A stretch of 64,000 nt of DNA from JAOUEA01 sp963734685 (GCA_963734685.1 CAVTIC010000001.1:1364001-1428000); one strand, 5' to 3'. Positions 43,535 through 53,316 are shown, numbered from the stretch's first letter. Notes: generated by a model not told the origin, from the letters alone. Numbers and translations are program-made.

Positions 43535-44794
43535 GTGGGCGCGCAGATCGATGAGTTGGTCGCGAAGACGCCGGCCTCTCGCGACCGCGTCGTCGACTTC
43601 CTCCGCGCCGCCAGCATCCTCGCGGTTGTGATCGGCCACTGGCTGATCGGCATCATCAGGTGGCAGGAGGGCGTGATCCGTGCGACGAGCGCGGTCGGCG
43701 TTACCTCGTACTTGTGGGTGGCCACGTGGTTCCTACAGGTGATGCCGATCTTCTTCTTCGTCGGCGGCTTCTCGAACTATGTTGCGTACACCGCCTACCG
43801 AGAGCGAGGGGAGAGCGCCGGAGCGTTCGTGCGCAGCCGGCTCGACCGCCTGCTGCGGCCCTCGCTCGTCTTCCTCGGGGTGTGGGCGATCGTGATGCTG
43901 ACGATGCACGCGTTCGAGATCGGCGAGCCCACCGGGCCGCGGCTCTGGGGCGGCGTCACGTTGCTCCGGGGCGTATTGCCGCCGGGGGCGACCGTGCCGT
44001 TCGGGCCGCTGTGGTTCCTTGCGGTGTACCTCGTGGTGGTCGCGGTCGCACCGGGCACGATCTGGCTGCACCGGCGCTTCGGGCTGTGGGTGCCGGTGGG
44101 CATGCTCCTGGGCGCCGTCGTGGCCGACCTCGTCGGGTTCGTCGGTGGCGCTGCTGACGTGCGGCGAGGCGCGGTCGACCTCTCGCTCGCCCGGTGGGCG
44201 AACGTGGTCTTCGTCTTGTTGCTGCCCCACCAGCTCGGTCACGCCTACGGCGACGGCTCGATGCTCCGGTGGCCCCGGCGGGCATTCTGGGCGATGGTGG
44301 TGGCCGGGCTCGGTGGCCTGTTGCTGCTCACGACCCCGGATGTGTTCCGGCCGTTCGGGGACGTGCGGTTCGAATGGTTCCCGGGCATCGGGCACTACCC
44401 GAAGAGCCTGCTCGGCACCGACGTCGAGCTGGTGTCCAACGCGTACCCGCCGACGCTCTGCTTCCTGTTGGGCGGGATCTGGTCGATCGGGGCCGTCATG
44501 CTGTTGCGTCCGTGGTTCGGGCGGTGGCTCCAACGCCCACGTGCGTGGGCGGCGACGATCGCGGTGAACGGCGTGATCATGACGTTGTTCCTGTGGCACA
44601 TGACCGCGTACCTGCTCGCGATCCTCCTGGTGTGGCCACTCGGCCTCGGCCACGAGCAGGACAGCACGGCGAGGTGGTGGCTCGAACGCATCGTCTGGGT
44701 GGTGGTGCCGGGGGTGATCCTCGCGGGCCTCGTGGCCGTCTTCGGACGCTTCGAGCGACCGAGGTCGTCGCCTCGGGCCCCCGAGTCCCGGTGA
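43535..44794 (+). CDS. Acyltransferase-3 family membrane protein
   Basis: The 419-residue protein has about 10 membrane helices and the family features: RVVDFLRAASILAVVIGHW at the start (the Asp-Arg-xxx-His region; here DFLRAA with GHW), FFFVGGFSNYVAY and FGPLWFLAVYLVVV. Members acylate sugars or lipids at the membrane; no C-terminal SGNH domain is present. GTG 43535 is used; the promoter region to the divergent gene is only 25 bases. Confidence 0.8.
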   Translation: MGAQIDELVAKTPASRDRVVDFLRAASILAVVIGHWLIGIIRWQEGVIRATSAVGVTSYLWVATWFLQVMPIFFFVGGFSNYVAYTAYRERGESAGAFVRSRLDRLLRPSLVFLGVWAIVMLTMHAFEIGEPTGPRLWGGVTLLRGVLPPGATVPFGPLWFLAVYLVVVAVAPGTIWLHRRFGLWVPVGMLLGAVVADLVGFVGGAADVRRGAVDLSLARWANVVFVLLLPHQLGHAYGDGSMLRWPRRAFWAMVVAGLGGLLLLTTPDVFRPFGDVRFEWFPGIGHYPKSLLGTDVELVSNAYPPTLCFLLGGIWSIGAVMLLRPWFGRWLQRPRAWAATIAVNGVIMTLFLWHMTAYLLAILLVWPLGLGHEQDSTARWWLERIVWVVVPGVILAGLVAVFGRFERPRSSPRAPESR

Positions 44795-44807
44795 TACGGT
44801 CGGCGCC

Positions 44808-46346
44808 GTGCAGCGTTCCGGTGCGGCCCTGTCCGGCGCTTCGCCCCCCGGCGCCACCCGCGCGATCGTGCTCGCGGTCGCCGGCTTCGTCGCATGTGCG
44901 ACGTTCGCGGCAGCCCCGGGGTCGCCCTTCCAACCGGTGCTGCCCGCCGGCGCCGAACCGGGCGGGCCCTTCACCGCTCTCGCGACGGCGATCGGGCTCG
45001 ATCGGCTCGCGGGCACCTGGCTGATCGCTGCGGGGGTGATCTCGTCGGCCCTCGCGGTGGGCGGGTTCCTCGTGCTGCTCCGCGAGACGTGGCGAGGCAC
45101 GGTGCGCCTGCGCGCGATCATCGTGTTGGTCGTGCTCTGTCATGTCGCGGTGTTGACGCTGCCCTTGCTGTTCTCGCGCGACGTGTACTCCTACGCGTTC
45201 TACGGGCGCATCGCGGGCGTCTACGACGCCAACCCGTACGTCCAGACGCCGGTCGAGTTCGGAAGCGACGCCCTGTGGCCGTTCGTCGGGCCGAAGTGGG
45301 TCGACACGCCAGCCGTGTACGGACCGCTGTTCACGACGGTCTCCGGCGGCATCGCCCGCGCCTTCGACACACCCGCCGGTCAGGTCGAGACGTACCGATG
45401 GTTCGCGGCGATCGCGAGCCTCGCGACCGTGGCGGTCGTGGCGTGGGCCTCGCGCCGCCTGCGACCGGGCCGGGCCGCGTTCGCCGTGACGGCGTTCGGG
45501 TTGAACCCGGTCGTCCTGTTCCACTCGGTCGCGAGCGGGCACAACGACCTGCTCGTCGCGTTGGCCGTCGCCGGCGCGTTCGCGCTGATGCTGCGCGGTC
45601 GGGAGCTGCCGGCCGTCGCGGTGCTCGCCCTCGGCGCCCTGGTGAAGGCCACCGCGGTGCTGCCGCTCGTGCTCGTGATCGTGTGGTGTGTCGCGAAGCA
45701 GCCACCGGGACGCCGCGCGCGCGCGCTGGTCACGCACCTCGGCCTCGCGCTCGCGATCGGGCTCGCATTCGCCGTCCCGTACCTTCAGGCCGACGACCCG
45801 ACCCTCGGAATGCTGCAGCTCGCGGGACACGAGGGATGGCTCTCGCCCTCGGTCCTGATGCGGAAGATCTTCGACTTCCTGAGCTTCGGCACGATGGGCT
45901 GGCTCGCGCGCGTCGCGTTCGCGGTGATCCTGGTCGTCGCGTTCGTGCAGTTGGCTCGCGACGTGGGTCGTCGTGCCGGAAGCGGCGAACAGGTCGAGAT
46001 GCTCGGCGCCGCGATCGGCTGGTCCCTGGTGCTGCTGATGCTCTTGGGCCCGCTGCTGCTTCCCTGGTACGTGACCTGGGCGTTGCCGCTCGTCTGGCTG
46101 CTACCGAAGGCGCCGCGTACCACCCTGATCGCAGCCGGCGCCGCGCTCGCGCTCGCCCAGTGGTCGACCGAGCCCTTGCGATACCCGGACGCGTTCGCCG
46201 TGAACCTATGGATCGGGCACTGGATCGTCACCCCGGCCATGCTCTCGCTCGCGGTCTGGTGCCTCGTCGACATGCATCGACGCATCCACGTGCGCATGCC
46301 CTTGCACGAGGCGGAGCGCATACCCGCCGAGGCCGGCCAGCGCTGA
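44808..46346 (+). CDS. Polyprenol-phosphomannose-dependent alpha-mannosyltransferase (MptA/MptB type)
   Basis: The 512-residue GT-C membrane protein has about 12 helices and the family signature LFSRDVYSYAFYGRIAGV with the catalytic Asp in the first extracytoplasmic loop, then DANPYVQTPVEF and WVDTPAVYGPLF. MptA and MptB extend alpha-1,6-mannan of lipoglycans in Corynebacteriales using decaprenyl-phosphomannose; other actinobacteria have relatives of unknown product. GTG 44808 lies 13 bases after the acyltransferase stop, suggesting one operon. The 3' end overlaps the convergent membrane protein gene by 140 bases. Confidence 0.82.
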   Translation: MQRSGAALSGASPPGATRAIVLAVAGFVACATFAAAPGSPFQPVLPAGAEPGGPFTALATAIGLDRLAGTWLIAAGVISSALAVGGFLVLLRETWRGTVRLRAIIVLVVLCHVAVLTLPLLFSRDVYSYAFYGRIAGVYDANPYVQTPVEFGSDALWPFVGPKWVDTPAVYGPLFTTVSGGIARAFDTPAGQVETYRWFAAIASLATVAVVAWASRRLRPGRAAFAVTAFGLNPVVLFHSVASGHNDLLVALAVAGAFALMLRGRELPAVAVLALGALVKATAVLPLVLVIVWCVAKQPPGRRARALVTHLGLALAIGLAFAVPYLQADDPTLGMLQLAGHEGWLSPSVLMRKIFDFLSFGTMGWLARVAFAVILVVAFVQLARDVGRRAGSGEQVEMLGAAIGWSLVLLMLLGPLLLPWYVTWALPLVWLLPKAPRTTLIAAGAALALAQWSTEPLRYPDAFAVNLWIGHWIVTPAMLSLAVWCLVDMHRRIHVRMPLHEAERIPAEAGQR

Positions 46347-48044
46347 GGCGAGGGCCGGCCCCCACCAGCCGTCGAGGGGCACGCCGAGCCGCTCGAGCGT
46401 GAGGGCGGCGATCGTGAGGATCGCGACACCGAACGCGGGTGCCGCGGCCGCGGCGGCGACGCGATCGTCGAAGGTCCACCGTGACCATCCGGCGCCGAGG
46501 ACCCACAGGAAGCCGAGGACCGCGATCGCCGCAGCGGCGATCGCCAGCGGCGAGGAGGTCGTGAGCTCGTCCGCACCCGGCGGCAACGCACGGGGGTGGG
46601 GGACGGTCGAGGCCACCGCCGCCGAAGGCTCGCCCTCCGCCACCCAGGTCACGAGCCGGTGGTCGAGGAGGGCATCGGGATCGACGTCGAATTCCGGCGC
46701 GACGAAGACCGCCCGGTCGCCCTCGGGCAAGTCCTCGAGGGAGAGGCGCGAGAGCGCGTCGTACTCCGGCTCACCGCGCACCGTCGGCCGACCGGCGAAC
46801 AGGTCGTCGACGGCTCCCACGAACACGTACACGTCGCCGGCACGATCGGGCGGCACGGCCGCGCGTGCGATGTTCGCCACGTTGGTGGCGTTGAACGTCA
46901 CGAATCGGTCGGGGTCGTCGACCACGAAGACGAGCGGGGTGCCGGGGGGCAGCGTCGCCGCGATGCGCCCGGCCAGGGTCGCCGCGCGCAGGTCCTCGCC
47001 CTCGACGAACGTGGCCTGCCCGCGCTGCGCGTTCAGCGCCGGCAGCGTGAACAGTGCGAGTACCACCGCCGTCACGATGACCGTCAGCCAGCGGCGGGGC
47101 TCGGTGCGCTCCCAGACCCAGGTCAACCCCTGGGCGGCGAGGATCGGCAGCGCGAACCCGAACGTCATCACGCGTTCGGGCGGGAACCAGCCCGTCGCGA
47201 TGCCCACCGGCACCCCGACGATCGTGAACCCCGCCCACGTGAGCAGGAACCGGCGCGTGAACCCGTACACCTGCAGCGCGCCCATCGCCGCCAGCGGGAG
47301 CGTGACCCAGGGGGCGAACCGGCGCAGGTTCTCTCGGAAGCGCGCGAGGTAGTTGCGGTACAGCGCCTCGTCGAACCCGGCCCGACGCAGGAAGCCGTCC
47401 TTCGATGTGTCGGCCGACAGGCGCGGCGGGCCCACGAGCATCGAGAGGAGGCCCGCGCCGACCACGAGCCCGCCGCCGGCGAGGGCCGCGAGCACCCGGC
47501 CGGCGTCGGAGCGCCAGCCGTGCTCCGGCTCGAGGATCCACGCGACGGCTGCCGCAGCGATGAGGATCGCGGCGCCCGCGAGGAAGAACTGCGGGTGCGA
47601 GAGACCGCCCCCGCCGAGCAGCAGGGCGGCCGCGATCACGCCGCGCCGGCTCCGCCGGGCGAGGGCAGCCGCGGCACCGAGGAACGCCGCGGCGAAGGCG
47701 AGGTTCGCAACGTAGCCGCCGGCCAAGTGCACGGCGAAGACCCCCGCCATCATCCCCACGAGGAACCACCCGGCGCGGCCTCCGTGCGTCCGCCCGTGCA
47801 CGAGCGCGACGGCCCCGAGGCCGACCGCGACCCCGAGGGCCTGCTGCAGGCCCGCGACCGCGGGCACGAGCGGAAGGTGGAGGGTGCCCGAGATCGCGGC
47901 GATCAGCGCGGGAACGCCCGGGCGTGCACCCACGACGGAGATGCCCTCGCTCGCGCCGACCCGAGTCCACCAGAGGTACACGATCTCGTCCGGCCCGGGG
48001 CCCATGTCCCACCAGCCGACGAGCCCGCGCCAGGTGAACAGCAC
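46206..48044 (-). CDS. Polytopic membrane protein, possibly a GT-C-like glycosyltransferase
   Basis: The 612-residue protein has about ten membrane helices, a soluble loop (DLFAGRPTVRGEPEYDALSRL, VFVAPEFDVDPDALLDHRLV) and an acidic start region GPGPDEIVYLWW. This layout resembles GT-C enzymes or related exporters of surface glycans, but no family is certain. GTG 48044 lies inside the first apparent helix; the frame stays open upstream (SELSWLGTLTAALVVLFTW) without a legal start, so the true start may be elsewhere. The tail overlaps the mannosyltransferase gene on the other strand. Confidence 0.6.
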   Translation of the reverse strand: MLFTWRGLVGWWDMGPGPDEIVYLWWTRVGASEGISVVGARPGVPALIAAISGTLHLPLVPAVAGLQQALGVAVGLGAVALVHGRTHGGRAGWFLVGMMAGVFAVHLAGGYVANLAFAAAFLGAAAALARRSRRGVIAAALLLGGGGLSHPQFFLAGAAILIAAAAVAWILEPEHGWRSDAGRVLAALAGGGLVVGAGLLSMLVGPPRLSADTSKDGFLRRAGFDEALYRNYLARFRENLRRFAPWVTLPLAAMGALQVYGFTRRFLLTWAGFTIVGVPVGIATGWFPPERVMTFGFALPILAAQGLTWVWERTEPRRWLTVIVTAVVLALFTLPALNAQRGQATFVEGEDLRAATLAGRIAATLPPGTPLVFVVDDPDRFVTFNATNVANIARAAVPPDRAGDVYVFVGAVDDLFAGRPTVRGEPEYDALSRLSLEDLPEGDRAVFVAPEFDVDPDALLDHRLVTWVAEGEPSAAVASTVPHPRALPPGADELTTSSPLAIAAAAIAVLGFLWVLGAGWSRWTFDDRVAAAAAAPAFGVAILTIAALTLERLGVPLDGWWGPALASALAGLGGYALRLVQGHAHVDASMHVDEAPDREREHGRGDDPVPDP

Positions 48045-48120
48045 GACCAGCGCGGCCGTGAGCGTCCCGAGCCACGAGAGCTCACTGCGAGGCCGGCGCG
48101 GGGAGTTGGCGTCCGTGCCG

Positions 48121-48675
48121 TCACTCCGCGGAGAACGATCCCTGCGCGGCGACCGTGACGACGGTGCCGTCGTCGCCCTGTCCGGGGAGCGCCGAGCACA
48201 GGAATGTGCCGCCCAGCCGGTCGGGGAGGGCGGGCGAGATCGTGAGGAGGCATTCGCCGGTCTCCGACCGGAAGGCGATCGGTCCGTCGGGGCCTCGGAC
48301 AGTGAAGGTGAGCACGCGCTCGGCGGCGGTGGGCTGCTGGGCCGTGAACGACACTCCGCTGAGGCTCAAGGAGCGCTCGCCGGCACCGTCCCAGGTGATC
48401 GAGAAGTCCTCGGGCGGCAGGGCCCAGACCGCCGGCAACCCGAGCGCTGCGTACGATTCGGTGACGTTCACGACCCCCGTCAGCGTCACCGTCGCCGACC
48501 CGAGGGTCAGTCCGCTCGTCGCCTCGGGGTCGACCGTGGGCGTCGGTGAGACGGCTTCCTCGACGGGCGTGCCGATGTCGAACGGCGACGGAGAGGGGAG
48601 CGGCGGCTGGCTCCGATCACAGGCCGCGAGCATCAGCAGGCAGGCCACACCCACGGTCGCCGGCGCTCTGCGCAT
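48121..48675 (-). CDS. Lipoprotein of unknown function
   Basis: The 184-residue protein has a lipoprotein signal with lipobox L-A-A-C (residues about 17-20), a Pro/Ser linker, and a beta-rich domain with two Cys (GECLLTISP, GGTFLCSALP). ATG 48675 follows GGGAGG. It lies 77 bases from the membrane protein gene downstream on the same strand. No function is inferred; it needs Lgt, which supports lgt being functional. Confidence 0.75.
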   Translation of the reverse strand: MRRAPATVGVACLLMLAACDRSQPPLPSPSPFDIGTPVEEAVSPTPTVDPEATSGLTLGSATVTLTGVVNVTESYAALGLPAVWALPPEDFSITWDGAGERSLSLSGVSFTAQQPTAAERVLTFTVRGPDGPIAFRSETGECLLTISPALPDRLGGTFLCSALPGQGDDGTVVTVAAQGSFSAE

Positions 48676-48771
48676 CTGGTGGCTCACCTCCCCGGGCGCT
48701 GACTGTACCCCAGGCCGTCGGCCGGTCACGGGGTGCCGGTCACCGGGAGGTCGCCTGTTAGCATCCCGCGC

Positions 48772-50157
48772 ATGCTGGACCGCCCCCTCGTCGAGGAAGT
48801 CCTCACGGCCGCTCGCCGTCGTGGCGGGTCCTTCGCCGAGGTCTTCGTCGAGGAGACCACGAGCACGTCACTCCGGCTCGACGACGGCAAGGTCGAAGAG
48901 CTCACGACCGGCCTCGATCGCGGGGCCGGCGTCCGCGTCACCCAGGGCACGAGCTACGGCTACGCCTACTCGAACCGTCTCGATCGCGACGCGTTGCTGG
49001 AGGCGGCCGAGGCCGCGAGCGCCGCGCTCCGTGAAGGCGACGCGGGCTCGGTCGTCGATCTCCGCAGTCTCGACGGTCCGGAGACGAACCATGTGGAGCG
49101 TCCGGCCGGTGCGGTGCCCGCCGCCGACAAGGTGGCGTGGCTGCGCGAACTCGACGACGCGGCACGCTCCTACAGCCCGGAGGTCACGCAGGTCGTGGGC
49201 GTCTACGGCGATTCGTTGCAGCGCCGGCTGATCGCGACGAGCGACGGCCGGTGGGTCGAGGAAGATCGGCCGCGCATCCGCATCGTCGCCCAGATCGTGG
49301 CCAAACGCGGCGACATCATCCAGACCGGGTTCCACGGGCCGGCGGCGTGCGCGGGCGTCGAGTTCATCGACGCCCACACCCCGCGCGCCACGGCAGAGGT
49401 CGCAGCGAAGCGGGCGGTCACGATGCTCGGCTCGATCCCAGCCCCGGCCGGCGAGATGCCGGTCGTGCTCGCGCCCGGCATGGGCGGGGTGATGTTCCAC
49501 GAGGCGGTCGGGCATCCGCTCGAGGCCGACGCGATCGACAAGGAAGCGAGCGTCTACCGGGGCCTCGTCGGCACGAAGTGTGCGAGCGAGCTGATCGACG
49601 GCGTCGACGATGCGACGATCCCTAACGGCTGGGGGTCGTTCACGTTCGATGACGAGGGCACGCCCGCGCAGCGGACCGTGCTGTTCACCGACGGCGTGCT
49701 GCAGTCGTTCCTCTACGATCGGCTCCGCGCCGACAAGGACGGCGTGGACTCGACAGGCAACGGTCGGCGTCAGTCCTACGCGTCGCCGCCGGTCGTGCGC
49801 ATGACGAACACGAACATCCTGAACGGCTCGTCGTCGCCAGACCAGGTGCTCGCCGACACCAGGAGCGGGGTCTACGTGACCGCGCTCGGTGGCGGTCAGG
49901 TCAACCCGGCGACCGGCGACTTCGTCTTCGGGGTGAGTGAGGGCTACCTGATCGAAGACGGGGAGGCGACCACGCCGGTGCGCGGAGCGAACCTGATCGG
50001 CCGCGCGATCGAGGTCATGAGCGCGGTCGACGCGGTCGCCGACGACTTCGACACGTGGGAAGGGGTCTGCGGCAAGGATGGGCAGAGCGCCCCCGTCGGC
50101 AGTGGCTCGCCGACCCTCCGCATCTCGAAGATCACGGTCGGAGGCACCGGTGCCTGA
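48772..50157 (+). CDS. tldD: TldD metalloprotease subunit
   Basis: The 461-residue protein has the TldD zinc motif H-E-x-x-x-H (H243, E244, H248 in VMFHEAVGHPLEAD), the GGVYVTALGGGQVNPATGDF-like region and a Cys late in the chain. TldD with TldE forms a heterodimeric protease that processes unfolded or modified peptides such as microcin precursors. ATG 48772 starts MLDRPLVEE. It overlaps the tldE start by eight bases. No peptide precursor gene was recognised nearby. Confidence 0.92.
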   Translation: MLDRPLVEEVLTAARRRGGSFAEVFVEETTSTSLRLDDGKVEELTTGLDRGAGVRVTQGTSYGYAYSNRLDRDALLEAAEAASAALREGDAGSVVDLRSLDGPETNHVERPAGAVPAADKVAWLRELDDAARSYSPEVTQVVGVYGDSLQRRLIATSDGRWVEEDRPRIRIVAQIVAKRGDIIQTGFHGPAACAGVEFIDAHTPRATAEVAAKRAVTMLGSIPAPAGEMPVVLAPGMGGVMFHEAVGHPLEADAIDKEASVYRGLVGTKCASELIDGVDDATIPNGWGSFTFDDEGTPAQRTVLFTDGVLQSFLYDRLRADKDGVDSTGNGRRQSYASPPVVRMTNTNILNGSSSPDQVLADTRSGVYVTALGGGQVNPATGDFVFGVSEGYLIEDGEATTPVRGANLIGRAIEVMSAVDAVADDFDTWEGVCGKDGQSAPVGSGSPTLRISKITVGGTGA

Positions 50158-51493
50158 CCTCGGCGAGCTTGTGCGCGCGGCGGTCGGGGCGGCAGAGGCC
50201 GACGAGGCCGTCGAGGCCTACGCCGAGGGATCGCGCCAGACCGAGGCGAGCGCCCTTCGTGGCGAGGTCGAAGGACTCCAGTTCGCCGAGTCGCGCGGTG
50301 TCGGGGTGCGGCTGATCCGCGACGGACGCCTCGGGTACGCGTACGCCGCCGACCCATCGGTCGACGAGGTGCGTCAGGCGGTCGGGCGTGCGCGCGAGAA
50401 CGCTGCGCTCACCGAACCCGACGAGTTCAACGTCTTGCCGGCCGCCGAGCCGATCACCGCGATCCCGTCGCTGTTCCGGGAGGACTCGGCCCACGTCGCC
50501 ACCGAGGACAAGGTGCAGATGGCGCTCGACCTCGAGCGGCGACTCGTGACCACCGACCCTCGGGTGACGAAGGTCGATCTCGCACAGGTCGGCGACGCGG
50601 TGTCGCGGGTCGCGATCGCGTCGACCGAGGGCGTCGACGCCGAGTACGCGCGCACCGACGCGTGGGTCGTGGCGGTGACGCTCGCCGTCGAGGGCGATGA
50701 GACGCAGACCGGCTTCTCGTACCGCATCGCCCGGGCGCTCGACGAGCTCGGCGCCGACGCGGTCGCCGACGAGGCGATCGAGCGCGCGGTGCGCATGCTC
50801 GGAGCGACGAAGCCGGAGACCGCCAAGGTACCGATCGTGCTCGACCAGTTCGCGGCGATGGACTTCCTCGGTGTGCTCGCGAGCGCGCTGAACGCCGAGA
50901 ACGTGTTGAAGGGCAGGTCGTTGTTCGCCGACATGGTCGGTCGGCAGGTCGGCTCGGGGCTGTTCACGCTCGTCGACGACGGCACGATCCTCGACGGCCC
51001 CGGGGCGGCGCCGTTCGATGGGGAAGGCGTGCCGAGCGGGCGCACCGAGCTATTCACGGCCGGCACGCTGAACGGGTTCCTGCACGACACGTACACGGCG
51101 GCGCGCATGGGCCATGGGCAGCGCTCGACCGGGAACGCCACGCGCGGCTCGTACAAAGGCTCGCCCGGCGTGGGCACGTCGAACTTCTACCTCGACAACG
51201 GCTCGACCGCGTTCGACGACCTGCTCCGCCAGGCGGAAGGCGGCGTGTTGATCGCCGACGTGAGCGGGGTGCACTCGGGCGCGAACCCGATCTCGGGCGA
51301 GTTCAGCGTGGGTGCGACGGGGCTGCGTATCGACGGCGGCGCCCTCGGTGAGCCGCTCCGCGAGATGACGATCGCCTCGACGCTGCCGCAGATGCTCGCC
51401 GGTATCACCGGGCTCGGCGACGACCTGCGGTTCTTCTCGAGCGTCGGTACGCCGTCGGTGCTGATCGGCGAGATGACGCTCGCCGGCGTCTAG
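50150..51493 (+). CDS. tldE: TldE/PmbA subunit
   Basis: The 447-residue protein aligns with TldD in fold but has no HExxxH, as expected of the non-catalytic partner: QFAAMDFLGVLASALNAENV replaces the zinc helix, and NFYLDNGSTAFDDLL and GANPISGEFSVGATG are typical PmbA elements. GTG 50150 overlaps the TldD stop (GTGCCTGA). Confidence 0.9.
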   Translation: MPDLGELVRAAVGAAEADEAVEAYAEGSRQTEASALRGEVEGLQFAESRGVGVRLIRDGRLGYAYAADPSVDEVRQAVGRARENAALTEPDEFNVLPAAEPITAIPSLFREDSAHVATEDKVQMALDLERRLVTTDPRVTKVDLAQVGDAVSRVAIASTEGVDAEYARTDAWVVAVTLAVEGDETQTGFSYRIARALDELGADAVADEAIERAVRMLGATKPETAKVPIVLDQFAAMDFLGVLASALNAENVLKGRSLFADMVGRQVGSGLFTLVDDGTILDGPGAAPFDGEGVPSGRTELFTAGTLNGFLHDTYTAARMGHGQRSTGNATRGSYKGSPGVGTSNFYLDNGSTAFDDLLRQAEGGVLIADVSGVHSGANPISGEFSVGATGLRIDGGALGEPLREMTIASTLPQMLAGITGLGDDLRFFSSVGTPSVLIGEMTLAGV

Positions 51494-51494
51494 A

Positions 51495-51779
51495 TCACGA
51501 GGCGCGGGTGCGCTGCAACAGCACGCCCAGGCCCGCTCCCACGGCGACGAGACCGAGTCCCGAGGCGATCAGGAACGACGAGGCGGCTCGCTCCGGTTCG
51601 TCGAAGCCTCCGATCAGGGCTTGCACGAACAGCGCGGCGACCCCCACCCCGGCCCCGATCACCAAGGTGAGCAGCACCGTCAGTCGGTGGCCCTGTGGAA
51701 GGAAGAGTCCCACCGTGCCGGCCGCCACGGCCCCGAGGCCGATCAGCACCATCGCCCACGACAGGAAGGTTTGTTCCAT
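51495..51779 (-). CDS. Small three-helix membrane protein
   Basis: A 94-residue protein with three hydrophobic segments (WAMVLIGLGAVAAGTVGLFL, LTVLLTLVIGAGVGVAALFV, FLIASGLGLVAVGAGLGVLL) and short loops. No family is assigned. ATG 51779. It is convergent with tldE, one base beyond its stop, and divergent from the DinB-like gene at 51915. Confidence 0.65.
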   Translation of the reverse strand: MEQTFLSWAMVLIGLGAVAAGTVGLFLPQGHRLTVLLTLVIGAGVGVAALFVQALIGGFDEPERAASSFLIASGLGLVAVGAGLGVLLQRTRAS

Positions 51780-51914
51780 GGCCTGGAGCGTGGCACGGCC
51801 CGTGCCACCGAGGGAACGCCCCACCGCGCATCGTCGTGGAGTCGTCACATCACCGTCGCAGCACGGCAACGCTCGTATCGCATTGCGTATCGTGGGTTCG
51901 TCGGAAGGGAGGCG

Positions 51915-52364
51915 ATGGCCACGGACGCATCGATGCTGCTCGACGAGGACCGGCTCTGGAGTGACCTGCGCGCCACCTTCGAGTCGTTCGGGCCCGAGCA
52001 GGCGCTGACGCCCGGCTACTTCGCCGAAGGATGGACGGCCAAGGACGCGGTCGCCCACGTCGGCACATGGCTGGCGGAAGCCGGCGCCGCCCTCGAGCAG
52101 ATCCGCCATGGCACCTACGTCGAGCTGCAGGACGATCAGCTCGACGAGTTGAACGCGCGGTTCCTCTATTCGATGCGCGACGTGCCGCTCGCCGACGTCA
52201 AGGCCCAGGCGACCGCCGCCCGCGCCCGGATGCTGCACGCATGGACGGAGCTGCCGGCGCCCGATGAGGTCGCCGCCCGCTGGATCAGGAAGGCCGGCCC
52301 CGAGCACTACCGAGAGCACCTGCCGCGCCTGCAGGAGTGGCTGCGCGAGTTGCGAGGGGACTGA
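51915..52364 (+). CDS. DinB/maleylpyruvate-isomerase-like helical-bundle protein
   Basis: The 149-residue protein has the DinB-superfamily pattern: LLDEDRLWSDLRATFESF, FAEGWTAKDAVAHVGTWLAE with the metal-binding His, and a later HLPRLQEWL with His. Relatives include mycothiol-dependent isomerases and ClbS/DfsB-type proteins; the reaction is unknown. ATG 51915 follows GGAAGGGAGG. Confidence 0.75.
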   Translation: MATDASMLLDEDRLWSDLRATFESFGPEQALTPGYFAEGWTAKDAVAHVGTWLAEAGAALEQIRHGTYVELQDDQLDELNARFLYSMRDVPLADVKAQATAARARMLHAWTELPAPDEVAARWIRKAGPEHYREHLPRLQEWLRELRGD

Positions 52365-52375
52365 CGCGTGCCGTG

Positions 52376-52753
52376 TCAGACGGCCGGCGGCCGCTGGCGG
52401 AACCACTCGGTGAACGACGTGCAGCGGCCGCCCTTGTCGAACTCCATCACGAAGGCGTTGTCGAAGACGCGCCCGGGCGTGCCGTCGGCATCGAAGTAGG
52501 TGCTCACGCCGGTGGCGACGCCGCGGTCGCCCTCGACGGCGAACGGCTCGTACCACGCGTCCCACGTGCCGGGCTCGTCCGGCTCTTCCAGCCACGACCG
52601 CACGATCGCGTCCCGGCCGAAGACCGGCTCGTCGGCCGGGTGGTAGCGGTACTCAGCGTCGGCGGTGAACAGCTCGCCGATCGCGGCGGCGTCGCTCGAG
52701 CGCCACGCCGCGACGTAACCGTCGAGCCAACGCTGCAGGGCTGGTCGGTCCAT
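52376..52753 (-). CDS. SnoaL/NTF2-like domain protein
   Basis: A 125-residue single-domain protein with the NTF2-like pattern: LQRWLDGYVAAWRSSDAAAI, LFTADAEYRYHPADEP, GRDAIVRSWLE and VMEFDKGGRCTSFTEWFRQRP. The fold is used by many small isomerases and cyclases; no substrate can be given. ATG 52753 follows AGAGGAGG, which favours it over the in-frame ATG at 52774. Confidence 0.8.
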   Translation of the reverse strand: MDRPALQRWLDGYVAAWRSSDAAAIGELFTADAEYRYHPADEPVFGRDAIVRSWLEEPDEPGTWDAWYEPFAVEGDRGVATGVSTYFDADGTPGRVFDNAFVMEFDKGGRCTSFTEWFRQRPPAV

Positions 52754-52803
52754 CAGGTCGCCTCCTCTTGGCACGGGCGCGGCCTCGGTACGCTTCCCTC
52801 GTC

Positions 52804-53316
52804 ATGCAGGGTATCCACATCGTGAAGGCGGGCGTCGAGCGCCTCAGCGACCTCGAGCCGCTCGCCCGATCGTTGCACGCTCACCACCTCACCGTCGACC
52901 CGGGGATCCCGGGCATCCCGCCACGCGACGAGGACGGCTGGTGGGCGATCCGGCGGGCACGCTACGCCGAGTGGCTCGCCGAGCGGGACGCGTTCGCGCT
53001 CCTCGCCGAGCTCGAGCCCGATGGCGCCGCCGTCGGGTACGCCGTCGTCTCGATCCACGGCGCCGACGACTCGCACCGTACCGGTGAGCGCTTCGCCGAG
53101 ATGCAGTCCCTCGCCGTGCTCGACGACATGCGCGGCGCCGGGGTCGGCACGGCGCTCCTGCAGGCCGTCTACGTCGAGCTGCGAGAACTCGGCATCGAGG
53201 AGCTCGCGATCAGCGTGCTCGCCACGAACCACGATGCGCTACGCCTGTATGAGCGGGAAGGCTTCAAGCCCTGGGTTATCGTCACCCTCGGCAAGGTGCC
53301 GCCCGCCGATGGCTGA
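52804..53316 (+). CDS. GNAT acetyltransferase
   Basis: The 170-residue protein begins QGIHIVKAGVERLSDLEPLA, followed by FAEMQSLAVLDDMRGAGVGTALLQAV, the acetyl-CoA loop, and NHDALRLYEREGF, all typical GNAT elements. The substrate is unknown. ATG 52804 is used; an in-frame GTG upstream overlaps the NTF2-like gene. The promoter region lies between the two divergent genes. Confidence 0.85.
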   Translation: MQGIHIVKAGVERLSDLEPLARSLHAHHLTVDPGIPGIPPRDEDGWWAIRRARYAEWLAERDAFALLAELEPDGAAVGYAVVSIHGADDSHRTGERFAEMQSLAVLDDMRGAGVGTALLQAVYVELRELGIEELAISVLATNHDALRLYEREGFKPWVIVTLGKVPPADG

